Assembly: GCA_902588615.1 (NCBI GenBank)
Contig: CACIPV010000009.1
Coordinates: 1 to 44,327, forward strand
Length of the DNA stretch: 44,327 nucleotides
Direction: 5' to 3'
Source: an uncultured Alphaproteobacteria bacterium
Lineage (GTDB): Bacteria; Pseudomonadota; Alphaproteobacteria; HIMB59
The translations under genes were made by a program, and so were the position numbers. The notes below the pieces were generated by a model. That model had not been told where the DNA came from and made no database searches. It saw only the letters and a program-made list of their open reading frames with translations. Shown one piece after another: positions 1 to 7,967 of the stretch (position 1 is its first letter; the number at the start of each line of letters is the position of its first letter).

Positions 1-362
1 ATGTAAAATTTTTTACACTTAAAAACATAAATATTAAAAAATTTATAAATCAAATTTATATTTATGATACGGCCCCTAAATATCATATTTTAAATAAAAG
101 TTTATTCTTAATAGAGAAATATAATAAAAAAAATTTATCGATAATATTTTTTAAAATCAATAGACCAAAATTTGATTTCATAGGAGAAGGTAAATATCGC
201 CATAAATCTTGCTTGCAAATAAGAAAATTTAAAAATGAACTAAGACAAAAATACAATAAAAATAAGTTTTATAAAGGTACAGAAATACATTCTATTCACG
301 CATCAGATATCCCATCAGAGGCTGTGTATATTAAAAAGAAATATAATATTGAGTATGTTTAA
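1..362 (+). CDS. C-terminal part of an unrecognised protein (5' truncated)
   Basis: An open frame runs from the window edge to a TAA at 360-362, giving about 119 residues. It is lysine-, asparagine- and isoleucine-rich like its neighbours and is not a shadow of another gene. The last 35 residues hold a KGTEIHSIHASDIPSEA stretch followed by a basic tail. I do not recognise the family. The stop lies 8 nt inside the following glycosyltransferase gene, so the two are probably cotranscribed and this protein probably belongs to the polysaccharide locus. The N-terminus is outside the window, so function cannot be assigned. Confidence 0.6.
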   Translation, partial: VKFFTLKNINIKKFINQIYIYDTAPKYHILNKSLFLIEKYNKKNLSIIFFKINRPKFDFIGEGKYRHKSCLQIRKFKNELRQKYNKNKFYKGTEIHSIHASDIPSEAVYIKKKYNIEYV

Positions 363-1293
363 AATTAGAGAAAATTATAAAAATTTTTACTGGTGTGATC
401 ATTTGCGAACATATAATTTGAAAAAATATACCAATAACCTTGGAAATAATGAAATTTTATATCTTGGTCAACCTAAGCTAAAATTTATAGATAAATTTCT
501 AAATAAAAAGAAAATTTATATTGACTTTGAGGAACCTAATAGAATTTCTTCTTTAAGATTTGATAGTAAAATTGCAGATTTATGGAAAGGAGGTGACTAC
601 GACTATCAATTTCAAAAAATTTTTTCAATTTGTCCTTATACGTCAGATTGGTTAAATGAAATTAATGGAAACCAAAGAAGATCATCAATATTTCATCCGA
701 CTAATGAAGATTTGATTACAACAAGTCACTATAAAGACATAGATATTATTTATACTGGGAATATTCATGGTATGAAAAAAAATATTTTAGAAGATATTTT
801 GAAACCCATAACAAAGTTTAATCATAGAATAATATCTGCATTTGGAGAAAGTAAATTAGTCACAGATAAAAATATTTCAAATGAAAAAAAATTTGAGCTT
901 TTAGGACGATCTAAAATATCAATTATGCAATTTCTGTTATTTCCAGATCAAAATGCCATTAAAAAATATAAGAGTATTAAAAACATAAATAAAAATAAGG
1001 CATTTGATTTTATTGACATGGGAATTATACCTCAAATGAAATCACGCCCTTTTGAAGCGGCTTTTTCAAAAACACTTATGCTTGTAAGGTCAGATAAATT
1101 TAATTTAATTGAAAAATACTTTAATCCAAATGAACACTTTATTTATTTTAATGATGAAAATTTAGAAAAATTAATAAGAGACATTCTTAAAAATTTTCAC
1201 AAATATGATAGAATGGTAAATGATGCTTACGAATTTGCATTAAAAAAATATTCAAGGAAGCATTTTTTAAGCAATATATTATCTGGTGACTAA
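355..1293 (+). CDS. CgeB-like glycosyltransferase
   Basis: Probable glycosyltransferase of the GT-B fold, 312 residues from the ATG at 355; a TTG at 349 is possible. The C-terminal third has the pattern of the Glyco_trans_1_2 (CgeB) domain: SRPFEAAFSKTLMLV, where the acidic Glu contacts the sugar nucleotide in the family, then a HFIYFNDENLEKLI segment that usually ends these proteins. Near residue 130 there is a hydrophobic strand with YTGNIHG, resembling a nucleotide-binding loop. It overlaps the end of the truncated upstream gene and converges on the minus-strand polysaccharide operon, with its last 15 nt overlapping the kinase-like gene. Likely role: adding a sugar to a surface glycan in the cytoplasm. 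Donor and acceptor are unknown. Confidence 0.7.
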   Translation: MFKIRENYKNFYWCDHLRTYNLKKYTNNLGNNEILYLGQPKLKFIDKFLNKKKIYIDFEEPNRISSLRFDSKIADLWKGGDYDYQFQKIFSICPYTSDWLNEINGNQRRSSIFHPTNEDLITTSHYKDIDIIYTGNIHGMKKNILEDILKPITKFNHRIISAFGESKLVTDKNISNEKKFELLGRSKISIMQFLLFPDQNAIKKYKSIKNINKNKAFDFIDMGIIPQMKSRPFEAAFSKTLMLVRSDKFNLIEKYFNPNEHFIYFNDENLEKLIRDILKNFHKYDRMVNDAYEFALKKYSRKHFLSNILSGD

Positions 1294-1833
1294 ATTTAAT
1301 ATTATTTCCTCAAGTCTTCTGTGTTTTTTATTTTTATAAATTTGGTATTTCTCCATTGGGCTGACATCAAATTTAGCTAACCAATCTGGTTGAAGTTTTT
1401 GATTAGAAAAAAATTCATCAAAATAAAAGCGATTAGAACCAAAATCGATAATATATATTTGGTCATCTTTCACACATATATTATGAAGTTCAATATCAGA
1501 TTGAACAAAATCCATCTGATTTAAAATTTTTATGATAGTGTGAACCTGATCCGTCCAATTAATAGGCAAATTTGCTTTGCTTAAATTTTCTCCACAAAAG
1601 GACATTTCTATTTCGAACTTATCTTTGTTGCAACTGATTATTTTTGGAAAAAAATCGTGATGAGATAGAGCTTCTAAGCATTTTTTTTCAACAGGAAACT
1701 TAATTTCTCTTTTTCTAGTGAAAACTTTTTTTATATTTCCATTATCAAGCAAAAATACTTTACTATTAGTGCCATGATAAATTTTTTTTTTATCATTATT
1801 TAAAATTTTTAATTTCTTCAACAAATTTAACAT
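1279..1833 (-). CDS. Small protein kinase-like (lipopolysaccharide/choline kinase-like) enzyme
   Basis: A 184-residue protein with the core motifs of the protein kinase-like fold. A glycine-containing loop sits near residues 18-24, a candidate beta-3 Lys at 36-37, the catalytic loop SDIELHN with Asp113 and Asn118 at the canonical spacing, and a DFG triad at 130-132 (IIDFG). It is shorter than typical aminoglycoside phosphotransferase or Kdo kinase proteins, with almost no C-lobe after DFG. It is the last gene of the minus-strand polysaccharide operon and overlaps the small-protein gene upstream by 38 nt, so translation is probably coupled. Likely role: ATP-dependent phosphorylation of a sugar or lipid acceptor in surface-glycan assembly. 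The substrate is inference. Confidence 0.7.
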   Translation of the reverse strand: MLNLLKKLKILNNDKKKIYHGTNSKVFLLDNGNIKKVFTRKREIKFPVEKKCLEALSHHDFFPKIISCNKDKFEIEMSFCGENLSKANLPINWTDQVHTIIKILNQMDFVQSDIELHNICVKDDQIYIIDFGSNRFYFDEFFSNQKLQPDWLAKFDVSPMEKYQIYKNKKHRRLEEIILNLVTR

Positions 1834-2008
1834 AATCTTTTACTGAAAAATCGAATCTCATATTTTTGTAATGAATATGAATACCCTCCCCTATGTTATC
1901 TTCTATGTCCATTCTATGGTGTAATTTAAAATTAAAAAATTTAAAAATTTTAATTTTTTCAATTATTGAAGATCTCACTAAAATTTTTACTGATATATTA
2001 ATTGACAT
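1796..2008 (-). CDS. Small conserved-looking protein A of the polysaccharide operon
   Basis: A 70-residue protein of no recognised family. Its C-terminal half (IHIHYKNMRFDFSVKDYVKF and following) resembles the matching part of the 73-residue protein at 2627-2848: both have IHI, then Arg plus alternating hydrophobics (two beta strands), then a helix around FV. They look like distant paralogues. Its ATG overlaps the stop of the upstream nucleotidyltransferase by one base (TAATG), and its end overlaps the kinase gene by 38 nt. This is the tightest stretch of the operon and suggests coupled translation and perhaps a complex. No signal peptide or membrane segment is visible. Function unknown. Confidence 0.6.
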   Translation of the reverse strand: MSINISVKILVRSSIIEKIKIFKFFNFKLHHRMDIEDNIGEGIHIHYKNMRFDFSVKDYVKFVEEIKNFK

Positions 2009-2634
2009 TAATATTCACTAAAAGAAATAATTTCATTATGGAAATTATCAAAAGAATGATTTTTGATTAAATTAAAAACAATATTATTTGTTTTACCAAA
2101 AATGATATTTAGTAATTCTAAAAAAATATCATTATCAATCAAATCAAATAATTCATTTATTCTATTAACATGTTTGGTTGGGAATTTTTTTTTGTCGTAA
2201 AAACAATGACATATTAAATGTAAAAGTTCATCTTCAACCTTTGGTATAAAATAATTTTGATGTCTGATTTTATTATTTAAAAAAGATTCTAATACAACTT
2301 CTTCAACTGGTAAAAATGTATGGTTATCATTCAAACTGCAATAGTAAAGACCATCGACTAAATCAAAATGAAGATCAAGTTTATCATTAACATAATGGAT
2401 ATGTGGTTTTGCTCCATAAAGATAGTCAAATTTGTCTATCCTTCTTGAAAAATTATGAGTATTCATAAAGCCATAGATTAATTTATCATCATAACCTCTT
2501 ATCAGAATATCTATATCGTTTTTAATGGAACAATTATTTAAATCTTGATGTCCCCTAGGAATAACAAAATTAAAATTATTAGAATTTAAGTAATCAAAGA
2601 AAATATTCAAAAAATTTATTTTTTCATCAAACAT
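2008..2634 (-). CDS. Minimal nucleotidyltransferase (uncharacterised NTP_transf_5-like)
   Basis: A 208-residue protein with the signature of the DNA polymerase beta-like nucleotidyltransferase fold. There is a Arg-Gly turn (VIPRGHQDL) near residue 28, then NDIDILI with Asp40 and Asp42 as the metal-binding pair, and a third acidic strand LDLHFDL at 86-92. Family members transfer nucleotidyl groups to proteins, antibiotics or sugars; many genomic copies lie in polysaccharide loci and have no known substrate. It sits between two similar small proteins, overlapping the upstream one by 8 nt and the downstream one by 1 nt, and is followed by a kinase-like gene. Possible role: adding a phospho- or nucleotidyl-linked group to the glycan or its lipid carrier. 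That is inference. Confidence 0.65.
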   Translation of the reverse strand: MFDEKINFLNIFFDYLNSNNFNFVIPRGHQDLNNCSIKNDIDILIRGYDDKLIYGFMNTHNFSRRIDKFDYLYGAKPHIHYVNDKLDLHFDLVDGLYYCSLNDNHTFLPVEEVVLESFLNNKIRHQNYFIPKVEDELLHLICHCFYDKKKFPTKHVNRINELFDLIDNDIFLELLNIIFGKTNNIVFNLIKNHSFDNFHNEIISFSEY

Positions 2635-2848
2635 TTTTCTTATATTTTTTTAGTTCATTTATTGCTTTGATATTCAGATCAACAAATTGTCTAAATTCAT
2701 CTTTACTTAATTGTAATCTCCAATTAGATGTTTGAATATGAATTACTTGATTATCAATATTTTTTAATCCACCATTCAATTCAATCTTAATCTTATTAGG
2801 GGTATGGTCAGAAAGATTGATAGTTTTTTCTTTTAATATTTTTCCCAT
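2627..2848 (-). CDS. Small conserved-looking protein B of the polysaccharide operon
   Basis: A 73-residue protein of no recognised family, apparently a distant paralogue of the 70-residue protein at 1796-2008. The shared pattern is IHIQTSNWRLQLSKDEFRQF here against IHIHYKNMRFDFSVKDYVKF there. The predicted layout is an N-terminal strand region, a two-strand hairpin and a C-terminal helix ending in lysines. It overlaps the following nucleotidyltransferase gene by 8 nt and follows the methyltransferase after 3 nt. No membrane segment is visible. It may be a substrate- or partner-binding accessory subunit, but that rests only on gene order. Confidence 0.6.
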   Translation of the reverse strand: MGKILKEKTINLSDHTPNKIKIELNGGLKNIDNQVIHIQTSNWRLQLSKDEFRQFVDLNIKAINELKKYKKNV

Positions 2849-2851
2849 TTT

Positions 2852-3475
2852 TTATTTGTAAAAATATACACAATAATTTTTTTCTTCATATAAAGATATA
2901 TTTCTTTTTGATGAAAACTCATCAACAGCCAACTTAACACCTGGAACTGTCTTTCGATTATAATCGTGTAAACAAATTATTCCTCCATCTCTAACTTTAT
3001 CATAATAATTTTCAAGATCAGACAGGCATGCTTCATAAGAATGGTCACCATCAATAAAAATAAAATCAAAACTTTTATCTTCAATAATATTAAAACAATC
3101 AGAGGATTTTTTTTGAATCATTGAAAATTTTTTAGTTTCAATTTCTTTAGATAGGCTATTAATCAAATTATTTTTTAATTCGATCATTTGCTCACTTTTG
3201 ACATAAACATTATTTTCTGCTTGGTATTCTAGATAAGGATCAATAGAAGTAAGTTTTATATCCTTTAAATTTTTACACAGGAAATAAGTAAGATCTCCAC
3301 GATATGATCCAATCTCTAAAATATTTTTATAATTATTTTTTTGAATGAGTTTCAAACATACAAAAAATCTTTTATTAAATAATTCCGACGGTGGATATTT
3401 CTTTTTTGTAACGGGAAGAAAATAAAATTTTCTTAAACGAAATCTGTAAATTAAATTTTTAATATAACTTCTCAT
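2852..3475 (-). CDS. Class I SAM-dependent methyltransferase
   Basis: A 207-residue methyltransferase of the Methyltransf_24 type. Motif I is ILEIGSYRGDLTYFL (the SAM-binding Glu-Ile-Gly turn near residue 57). The acidic residue ending strand 2 is in SIDPYLEY, and DFIFIDGDHSYE near 140 is the motif with a metal-binding or catalytic Asp-His seen in this family. GGIICLHDY follows as strand 5. The basic, aromatic N-terminus (RSYIKNLIYRFRLRKFYFL) may bind the membrane surface. It lies between the nucleotidyltransferase module and the glycosyltransferases, so it probably methylates a sugar of the exported polysaccharide, possibly as a cap that ends chain growth. The acceptor is unknown. Confidence 0.75.
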   Translation of the reverse strand: MRSYIKNLIYRFRLRKFYFLPVTKKKYPPSELFNKRFFVCLKLIQKNNYKNILEIGSYRGDLTYFLCKNLKDIKLTSIDPYLEYQAENNVYVKSEQMIELKNNLINSLSKEIETKKFSMIQKKSSDCFNIIEDKSFDFIFIDGDHSYEACLSDLENYYDKVRDGGIICLHDYNRKTVPGVKLAVDEFSSKRNISLYEEKNYCVYFYK

Positions 3476-3481
3476 GATAAT

Positions 3482-4273
3482 TTAATTAATATATTTATTA
3501 TACAGTAATTTTTTCTTATTAAAAAAAAAGTATAATTTATCATAAAGTCTTTTGGTTCTGTAATTTAAAGATTTTATTTTATCAAAATTATTTTTAACGT
3601 ATTCAAGCTGTGCTATTTTATTATTTATTCCAGTAGTTCCATTTGCATGATGAAGTAAAATTTCAGGTGGTATGTTTTTCCAAATTCTAAATTTTGATGA
3701 GTAACTAACAACATGCCCACAAGCATATTTATTTTCTGGTAAATAATCCCACTTCAGGTTAAATCTATTTGAAATTGAGGGATCTTGAGGATGTGAGTTT
3801 AAAATTTTACTATCTTTTAATAATTTTTGATTGCCGGTTAAATGATTGTCTTTAATATGTAAATCATAAAACTCTGAAAAAAAATCGATGGTTTTTTGAT
3901 TCGATTTAATTAAAACACCTCCTAAATTTATTCCTTGAGACCCTCCTTTTAAAAAAAGCATATCTTTGGATCTTAATTGACACATCAGATCTTTAGAGAT
4001 TGGGCGAATAAATTGTATGTCTACATCTAAATAAAAAAAAATTTTATCAGGATTTTTACAAAGAAGATTTAATATAAATTTCGCTCTTTCACTCTCATAA
4101 TAATTAAAGATTTTATTATGTTCCCATTTTTTATTATTAAAAATAGATATGTGGAGTTCTTCATCATGATCTATTTTGTTAATATGTAGAGTATGATCTT
4201 CTCTTAGGGATGGTTTAAAATAATTTTTAAAAAAAACCTCATGCGCATTATTATAACTTATTATTATATTCAT
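3482..4273 (-). CDS. GT-A type glycosyltransferase (nucleotide-diphospho-sugar transferase-like)
   Basis: A 263-residue glycosyltransferase-like protein. The clearest signal is FFYLDVDIQFIRP near residue 97, a DxD-type metal and sugar-nucleotide motif preceded by a hydrophobic strand. It is followed by GSQGINLGGVLIKSN, resembling the acceptor-side Asn-x-Gly loop of PF03407-like and GT8-like families. A C-terminal HHANGTTG stretch resembles the His-x-x-Gly metal-contact loop of GT8-like enzymes. The ATG overlaps the stop of the upstream gene by 4 nt, so it is translationally coupled. Probable role: transfer of one sugar in the cytoplasm during polysaccharide assembly. Family assignment is from motifs only. 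Confidence 0.65.
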   Translation of the reverse strand: MNIIISYNNAHEVFFKNYFKPSLREDHTLHINKIDHDEELHISIFNNKKWEHNKIFNYYESERAKFILNLLCKNPDKIFFYLDVDIQFIRPISKDLMCQLRSKDMLFLKGGSQGINLGGVLIKSNQKTIDFFSEFYDLHIKDNHLTGNQKLLKDSKILNSHPQDPSISNRFNLKWDYLPENKYACGHVVSYSSKFRIWKNIPPEILLHHANGTTGINNKIAQLEYVKNNFDKIKSLNYRTKRLYDKLYFFFNKKKLLYNKYIN

Positions 4274-5298
4274 GCTGAGAAAGCTTTGATTATATTTTTT
4301 GCTCTATTTACGTAGGTATGTTTTTCTTTAATAAAATTATATAGAAATTCTATTGTATCAAACTTTATATTTTTTTCAGATTTTTCGATATTATAAAATA
4401 ATTCACTCGTTGACTCAGAAAAAGGCAAGTTATCATAGAATAAAGAATTTACATATTTAGAGTTTGTACCACACAATCTACCATAACTTAGATTTTTAAA
4501 TACTCTACATGGAATATATCCTTTTTTTTTTCCATCTATTTGAATATTTGGTTGTAATGCTGCATTAACATAAGATTTTTGAATTAATGATATATTTCTA
4601 TCAATATCTTTTTTTATATACCTAAACATATCTATGTTCCTAAAAAAAAAACTATCAATATACTTTTTGAATCTACTATGTTTTGAACTAGTTTTAGATA
4701 CAAATTTTTTTTTGTTTTTTTTAATAGAGTCAATATATCCAGTAAAATAATCATCATAATTTGAATGAATAGTTCCGATATGATAAATTTTGTTTGAATT
4801 ATTCTTGTTTGTTTTTTCTATCTTTATTACTTCAGGTGGGAGCAAATCAGTGGCCCAAGGTTGAAATAAAGTATATTTTGAGTTTTTGTACCACCTTACT
4901 TCTGGTTTAATTTTTGTATTATTATTGTTTCGTAAATAAGAAAAACTATCAAGTTTAAATGTTGATGGATCTTCAGAGACATGATTTTCATTTTCATCAA
5001 ACTGTCTAGAAGAAAGAGTAATTAAATTATTATGATTATATCTACTAAGAATTTTATTTTGTCTATCAGCGTAGGCTACTAAATATTTAGAATTTTTAAA
5101 TATTGGTATATTTTTTTCGACATTACCTTCTGTTATAAATAAACAATTTTCAAAATTATAATCATCTATATTGTCACTATTATCAAGCCAAAGAACATCA
5201 TAACCAAGATATTTAAAAGCTCTGTAATATCCACCATGTATATAAGAATGCGTGTGTGAATGATATTTATGTCCCCAAATTATTATTTTTTTGAACAT
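4270..5298 (-). CDS. Glycosyltransferase-like protein (possible GT-B fold)
   Basis: A 342-residue protein starting at the ATG just downstream of the Wzt gene. The N-terminus KIIIWGHKYHSHTHSYIHGG has a first strand and loop typical of GT-B enzymes. GYYRAFKYLGYDVLWLDN follows the usual pattern of a helix and strand where the sugar-nucleotide enzyme senses its acceptor. The C-terminal part PCRVFKNLSYGRLCGTNS resembles the donor-binding region of CgeB/GT4-like proteins, with the Arg-x-Phe-Lys-x-Leu-Ser-Tyr-Gly pattern. No GT2 DxD motif is present. It sits inside the operon and overlaps the next gene by 4 nt. I am fairly sure it acts in glycan assembly and less sure of the reaction. Confidence 0.55.
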   Translation of the reverse strand: MFKKIIIWGHKYHSHTHSYIHGGYYRAFKYLGYDVLWLDNSDNIDDYNFENCLFITEGNVEKNIPIFKNSKYLVAYADRQNKILSRYNHNNLITLSSRQFDENENHVSEDPSTFKLDSFSYLRNNNNTKIKPEVRWYKNSKYTLFQPWATDLLPPEVIKIEKTNKNNSNKIYHIGTIHSNYDDYFTGYIDSIKKNKKKFVSKTSSKHSRFKKYIDSFFFRNIDMFRYIKKDIDRNISLIQKSYVNAALQPNIQIDGKKKGYIPCRVFKNLSYGRLCGTNSKYVNSLFYDNLPFSESTSELFYNIEKSEKNIKFDTIEFLYNFIKEKHTYVNRAKNIIKAFSA

Positions 5299-5299
5299 A

Positions 5300-6031
5300 T
5301 TAATTCTCTAAAAATCTATACTTATCAACAATTGTGTCGACATCGGTAGAGTCATCTATGATTTTTGAATTATCAAAAACCAAAATTCTTTTACATAGCA
5401 TTTTAATAAGATTCAAATCATGACTAACAAAAATTAATATTTTTTCATCATTGTAATTATTTTTTAACCGATTAATGCATTTTAATTTAAATTTTTCATC
5501 GCTCACTGCTAATGACTCATCACATATAAGAATTTTATTTTTAAGATGCAAACCTATAGCAAAACCAAGTTTTACACACATACCAGTAGAATATCTTTTG
5601 ACTGGAGTATTTATAAATTCTCTTAACTCTGAAAACTCAATTATTTCATTTAAATTTTTATTTATTTCTTTTTTTGTCATTCCTAAAATTGAACCTCTTA
5701 AGTAAATATTTTGCAATCCTGTTAATTGCTCGTGGAAACCAGCATTGACTTCTAACATTGATATAACTTTTCCCTCCAAAATAATCGACCCAGATGATGG
5801 TGTAGTTACTCTAGAAAGTAATTTACAAAATGTACTTTTCCCGGCGCCATTTTTTCCAATAATACCAACGATTTCTCCATCATTTATATTTAAATTATCA
5901 ATATTTAAGGCGGTAAACTGACTCTTATCATTAGATTTATCAAAGAATTTTTTTAAATCAAAAAAAAAGGTTTTAATATCAATAACACCTTTAGAATAAT
6001 TCTTTCTTAAATTTGCAACTTTAATGCTCAT
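5300..6031 (-). CDS. wzt: Polysaccharide ABC exporter ATPase (Wzt/KpsT type)
   Basis: The ATP-binding subunit of a type of ABC exporter that moves finished polysaccharide across the inner membrane. The 243 residues contain Walker A GKNGAGKST (59-67), the exporter-type signature YSTGM (147-151) in place of LSGGQ, Walker B ILICDES (Asp171-Glu172) and the switch FVSHD near 203-205. There is no C-terminal carbohydrate-binding domain, so it is of the short KpsT/TagH kind rather than the long Wzt that reads a terminal cap. It overlaps the permease gene upstream by 4 nt. With that permease it forms the exporter for the glycan built by the surrounding glycosyltransferases. Capsule or O-antigen cannot be told apart from sequence. 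Confidence 0.9.
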   Translation of the reverse strand: MSIKVANLRKNYSKGVIDIKTFFFDLKKFFDKSNDKSQFTALNIDNLNINDGEIVGIIGKNGAGKSTFCKLLSRVTTPSSGSIILEGKVISMLEVNAGFHEQLTGLQNIYLRGSILGMTKKEINKNLNEIIEFSELREFINTPVKRYSTGMCVKLGFAIGLHLKNKILICDESLAVSDEKFKLKCINRLKNNYNDEKILIFVSHDLNLIKMLCKRILVFDNSKIIDDSTDVDTIVDKYRFLEN

Positions 6032-6855
6032 ACAACATCCTGGAATGTTTTTGAAAAATAATTAAATAAAAAATATGAAAATAAAATTATAACAAAACCA
6101 ACACTAATATTTATGTAAAAGAAAAAAATATCAAAAGTATTTTTTTCGAATAGCAAATCTCTCATAAAGGCAATTGGGTAAGCAATTGGATTGATAAGAG
6201 AAAATTTTTGAAGAAAGTTTGGCATTGAACTAACTGGATAAACAATTGGAGAGATGTAAAGTGCTAGTTGGCTAAATAATCCAACGGTATTGGATAAATC
6301 TTTATATTTAAAAGTTAAGCAAGAAAAAATCATTCCTAAACTACATCCTATAATCGAAACGTAAATTAGAATAAATGGAATAACCAAGAAATTAATGTTA
6401 ACAGGCTGATTAAATATAAAAATATAAACAAACATAAAAAAAATTAGAGATATAGATAAACTAAAATAATTTGAAAAAAAAGTTGAGATGGGAATAACTA
6501 GTCTTGGGAAGTATATCAATTTCATCAAATTAGCATATGAGTTGAATAAATTGGAATTTCTTGAAAAATTAGTACCAAAAAAAGAAAAAAAAATTGTTCC
6601 TGTATAAAAAAATATAAACTGATCGATACCATCAGTTGGCATATTTGCTATCACTCCAAAGATAAGCGTATACATCGAGGAGGAAATAAGTGGAATTAGT
6701 ATTAACCACAAGGGTCCCAAAATAGTTTGTAAATATACAGTTTGTAAATCACGCAAAGTGAAAAAAAAGATCATATTTTTAAACTGCATTAACTCAAAAA
6801 AATTTATTTCAAAAAATTTTTTTTCTGAATTAATGATAGTTATATCATTTTTCAT
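6028..6855 (-). CDS. wzm: Polysaccharide ABC exporter permease (Wzm/ABC-2 type)
   Basis: A 275-residue ABC-2 membrane protein with about six hydrophobic segments. The amphipathic N-terminal part ends in FTLRDLQTVYLQTILGPLW, the coupling stretch typical of Wzm/KpsM proteins before the first membrane segment. The later segments and the NPIAYPIAFMRDLLF motif near the C-terminus are also typical of the TagG/RfbA/KpsM family. The ATPase gene starts 4 nt before its stop codon, as in other exporter pairs. It forms the membrane channel through which undecaprenyl- or phospholipid-linked glycan leaves the cytoplasm. Substrate identity is not readable. Confidence 0.9.
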   Translation of the reverse strand: MKNDITIINSEKKFFEINFFELMQFKNMIFFFTLRDLQTVYLQTILGPLWLILIPLISSSMYTLIFGVIANMPTDGIDQFIFFYTGTIFFSFFGTNFSRNSNLFNSYANLMKLIYFPRLVIPISTFFSNYFSLSISLIFFMFVYIFIFNQPVNINFLVIPFILIYVSIIGCSLGMIFSCLTFKYKDLSNTVGLFSQLALYISPIVYPVSSMPNFLQKFSLINPIAYPIAFMRDLLFEKNTFDIFFFYINISVGFVIILFSYFLFNYFSKTFQDVV

Positions 6856-6856
6856 A

Positions 6857-7966
6857 TTAGCCTCTCATTATATCTAAATATTTTAAAGTAACTTTTTTCC
6901 AATTAAATCTATCATTAAATGACTGTCTACCATTTCTAGCCATTATTAATCTTTTATTATTGTCTACGTAAAGTAAGTTTAAATAATTAATAAGTGCTAT
7001 TAGATTATTAGAAACAAAACCTGCATTAGTCCATTTAGAAATTTCTTTTGTATTTCCAACATCTCTTGAGATAAAAGCAGTTTCTGAAGCAGAAGACTCA
7101 AATATAACTAGAGGTGAACACTCTAATCTAGAAGTAAAAAGAAAAATATCGGCATCTAAAAATGCTTCTATTACTTCCTTTCTTGGAATTTGTTTTAGAA
7201 AAATAATTTTTTTATACTTAAAAAAAGTATTAATTAAAAATTTAAAAATATATAAAAAACAAAAATATAAATTAGAAAATCTTAAATTATTATTACCAAT
7301 AAAAACAAGTGTGCCTTTAACTTTGCTTAATAAAAAAATTAAAAGTGAGATATCTTGGCCCTTCATAAATGAATAATTAGCAGTATTTAATATCATTAAA
7401 TCTTGAATATTATATTTATTCTTAAAACTATTATTAGATATTGTATTAAACTCATCACTAGCTGCATTTTCAATTACTTCAATATTATTAGGTGAGAATT
7501 TTAAACCAAATTCATAATCTTGATATTCACGACCATGATAAATGCATTTATAAAAAATTTGTAATTTTTGACTAAGCATATCAAAATATTTTTGATATTT
7601 TTTGTCTTTTAAGCCAGAATAACCACATGGACAAAAAATTAATTTGGCATTGATATTATCTAATAAATCTAATGCAAGATCAAAAGTCCATTGTTGAGCC
7701 GCATAAAAAAGAATTACATCATATTTAGAGTCCCTTATAAAACTTTTGTATTTATCAGTGTTTCCCGAAAATCCATTTACTAAATTTCCTGAAATTTTAA
7801 ACTCTTTAAGCTTAATCGAATCAATTTTATTCCTATTTTTAATAAAAGTTGTAGCAACTGTAACTTTATTACCATGTATAATTAAATTTTTTGCAATTTC
7901 CTCTACGACTTTCTGGGAACCACCTGTAGATGGAAAAAAAAATTCACTACATAATAAAATATTCAT
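6857..7966 (-). CDS. GT4-family glycosyltransferase
   Basis: A 369-residue GT-B glycosyltransferase. The N-terminal acceptor domain opens with ILLCSEFFFPSTGGSQKVVE, the typical GT4 start with a glycine loop. The donor domain has a GTLVFIGNNN strand near 220, and FLFTSRLECSPLVIFESSAS near 280, the family motif with Glu that binds the sugar nucleotide ribose. It ends with VGNTKEI and a C-terminal helix. It starts one codon from the downstream end of the GT2 gene and reaches almost to the Wzm gene. It acts in the cytoplasm, adding a hexose-type sugar from a nucleotide donor. Linkage and sugar are unknown. Confidence 0.85.
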   Translation of the reverse strand: MNILLCSEFFFPSTGGSQKVVEEIAKNLIIHGNKVTVATTFIKNRNKIDSIKLKEFKISGNLVNGFSGNTDKYKSFIRDSKYDVILFYAAQQWTFDLALDLLDNINAKLIFCPCGYSGLKDKKYQKYFDMLSQKLQIFYKCIYHGREYQDYEFGLKFSPNNIEVIENAASDEFNTISNNSFKNKYNIQDLMILNTANYSFMKGQDISLLIFLLSKVKGTLVFIGNNNLRFSNLYFCFLYIFKFLINTFFKYKKIIFLKQIPRKEVIEAFLDADIFLFTSRLECSPLVIFESSASETAFISRDVGNTKEISKWTNAGFVSNNLIALINYLNLLYVDNNKRLIMARNGRQSFNDRFNWKKVTLKYLDIMRG

Positions 7967-7967
7967 G

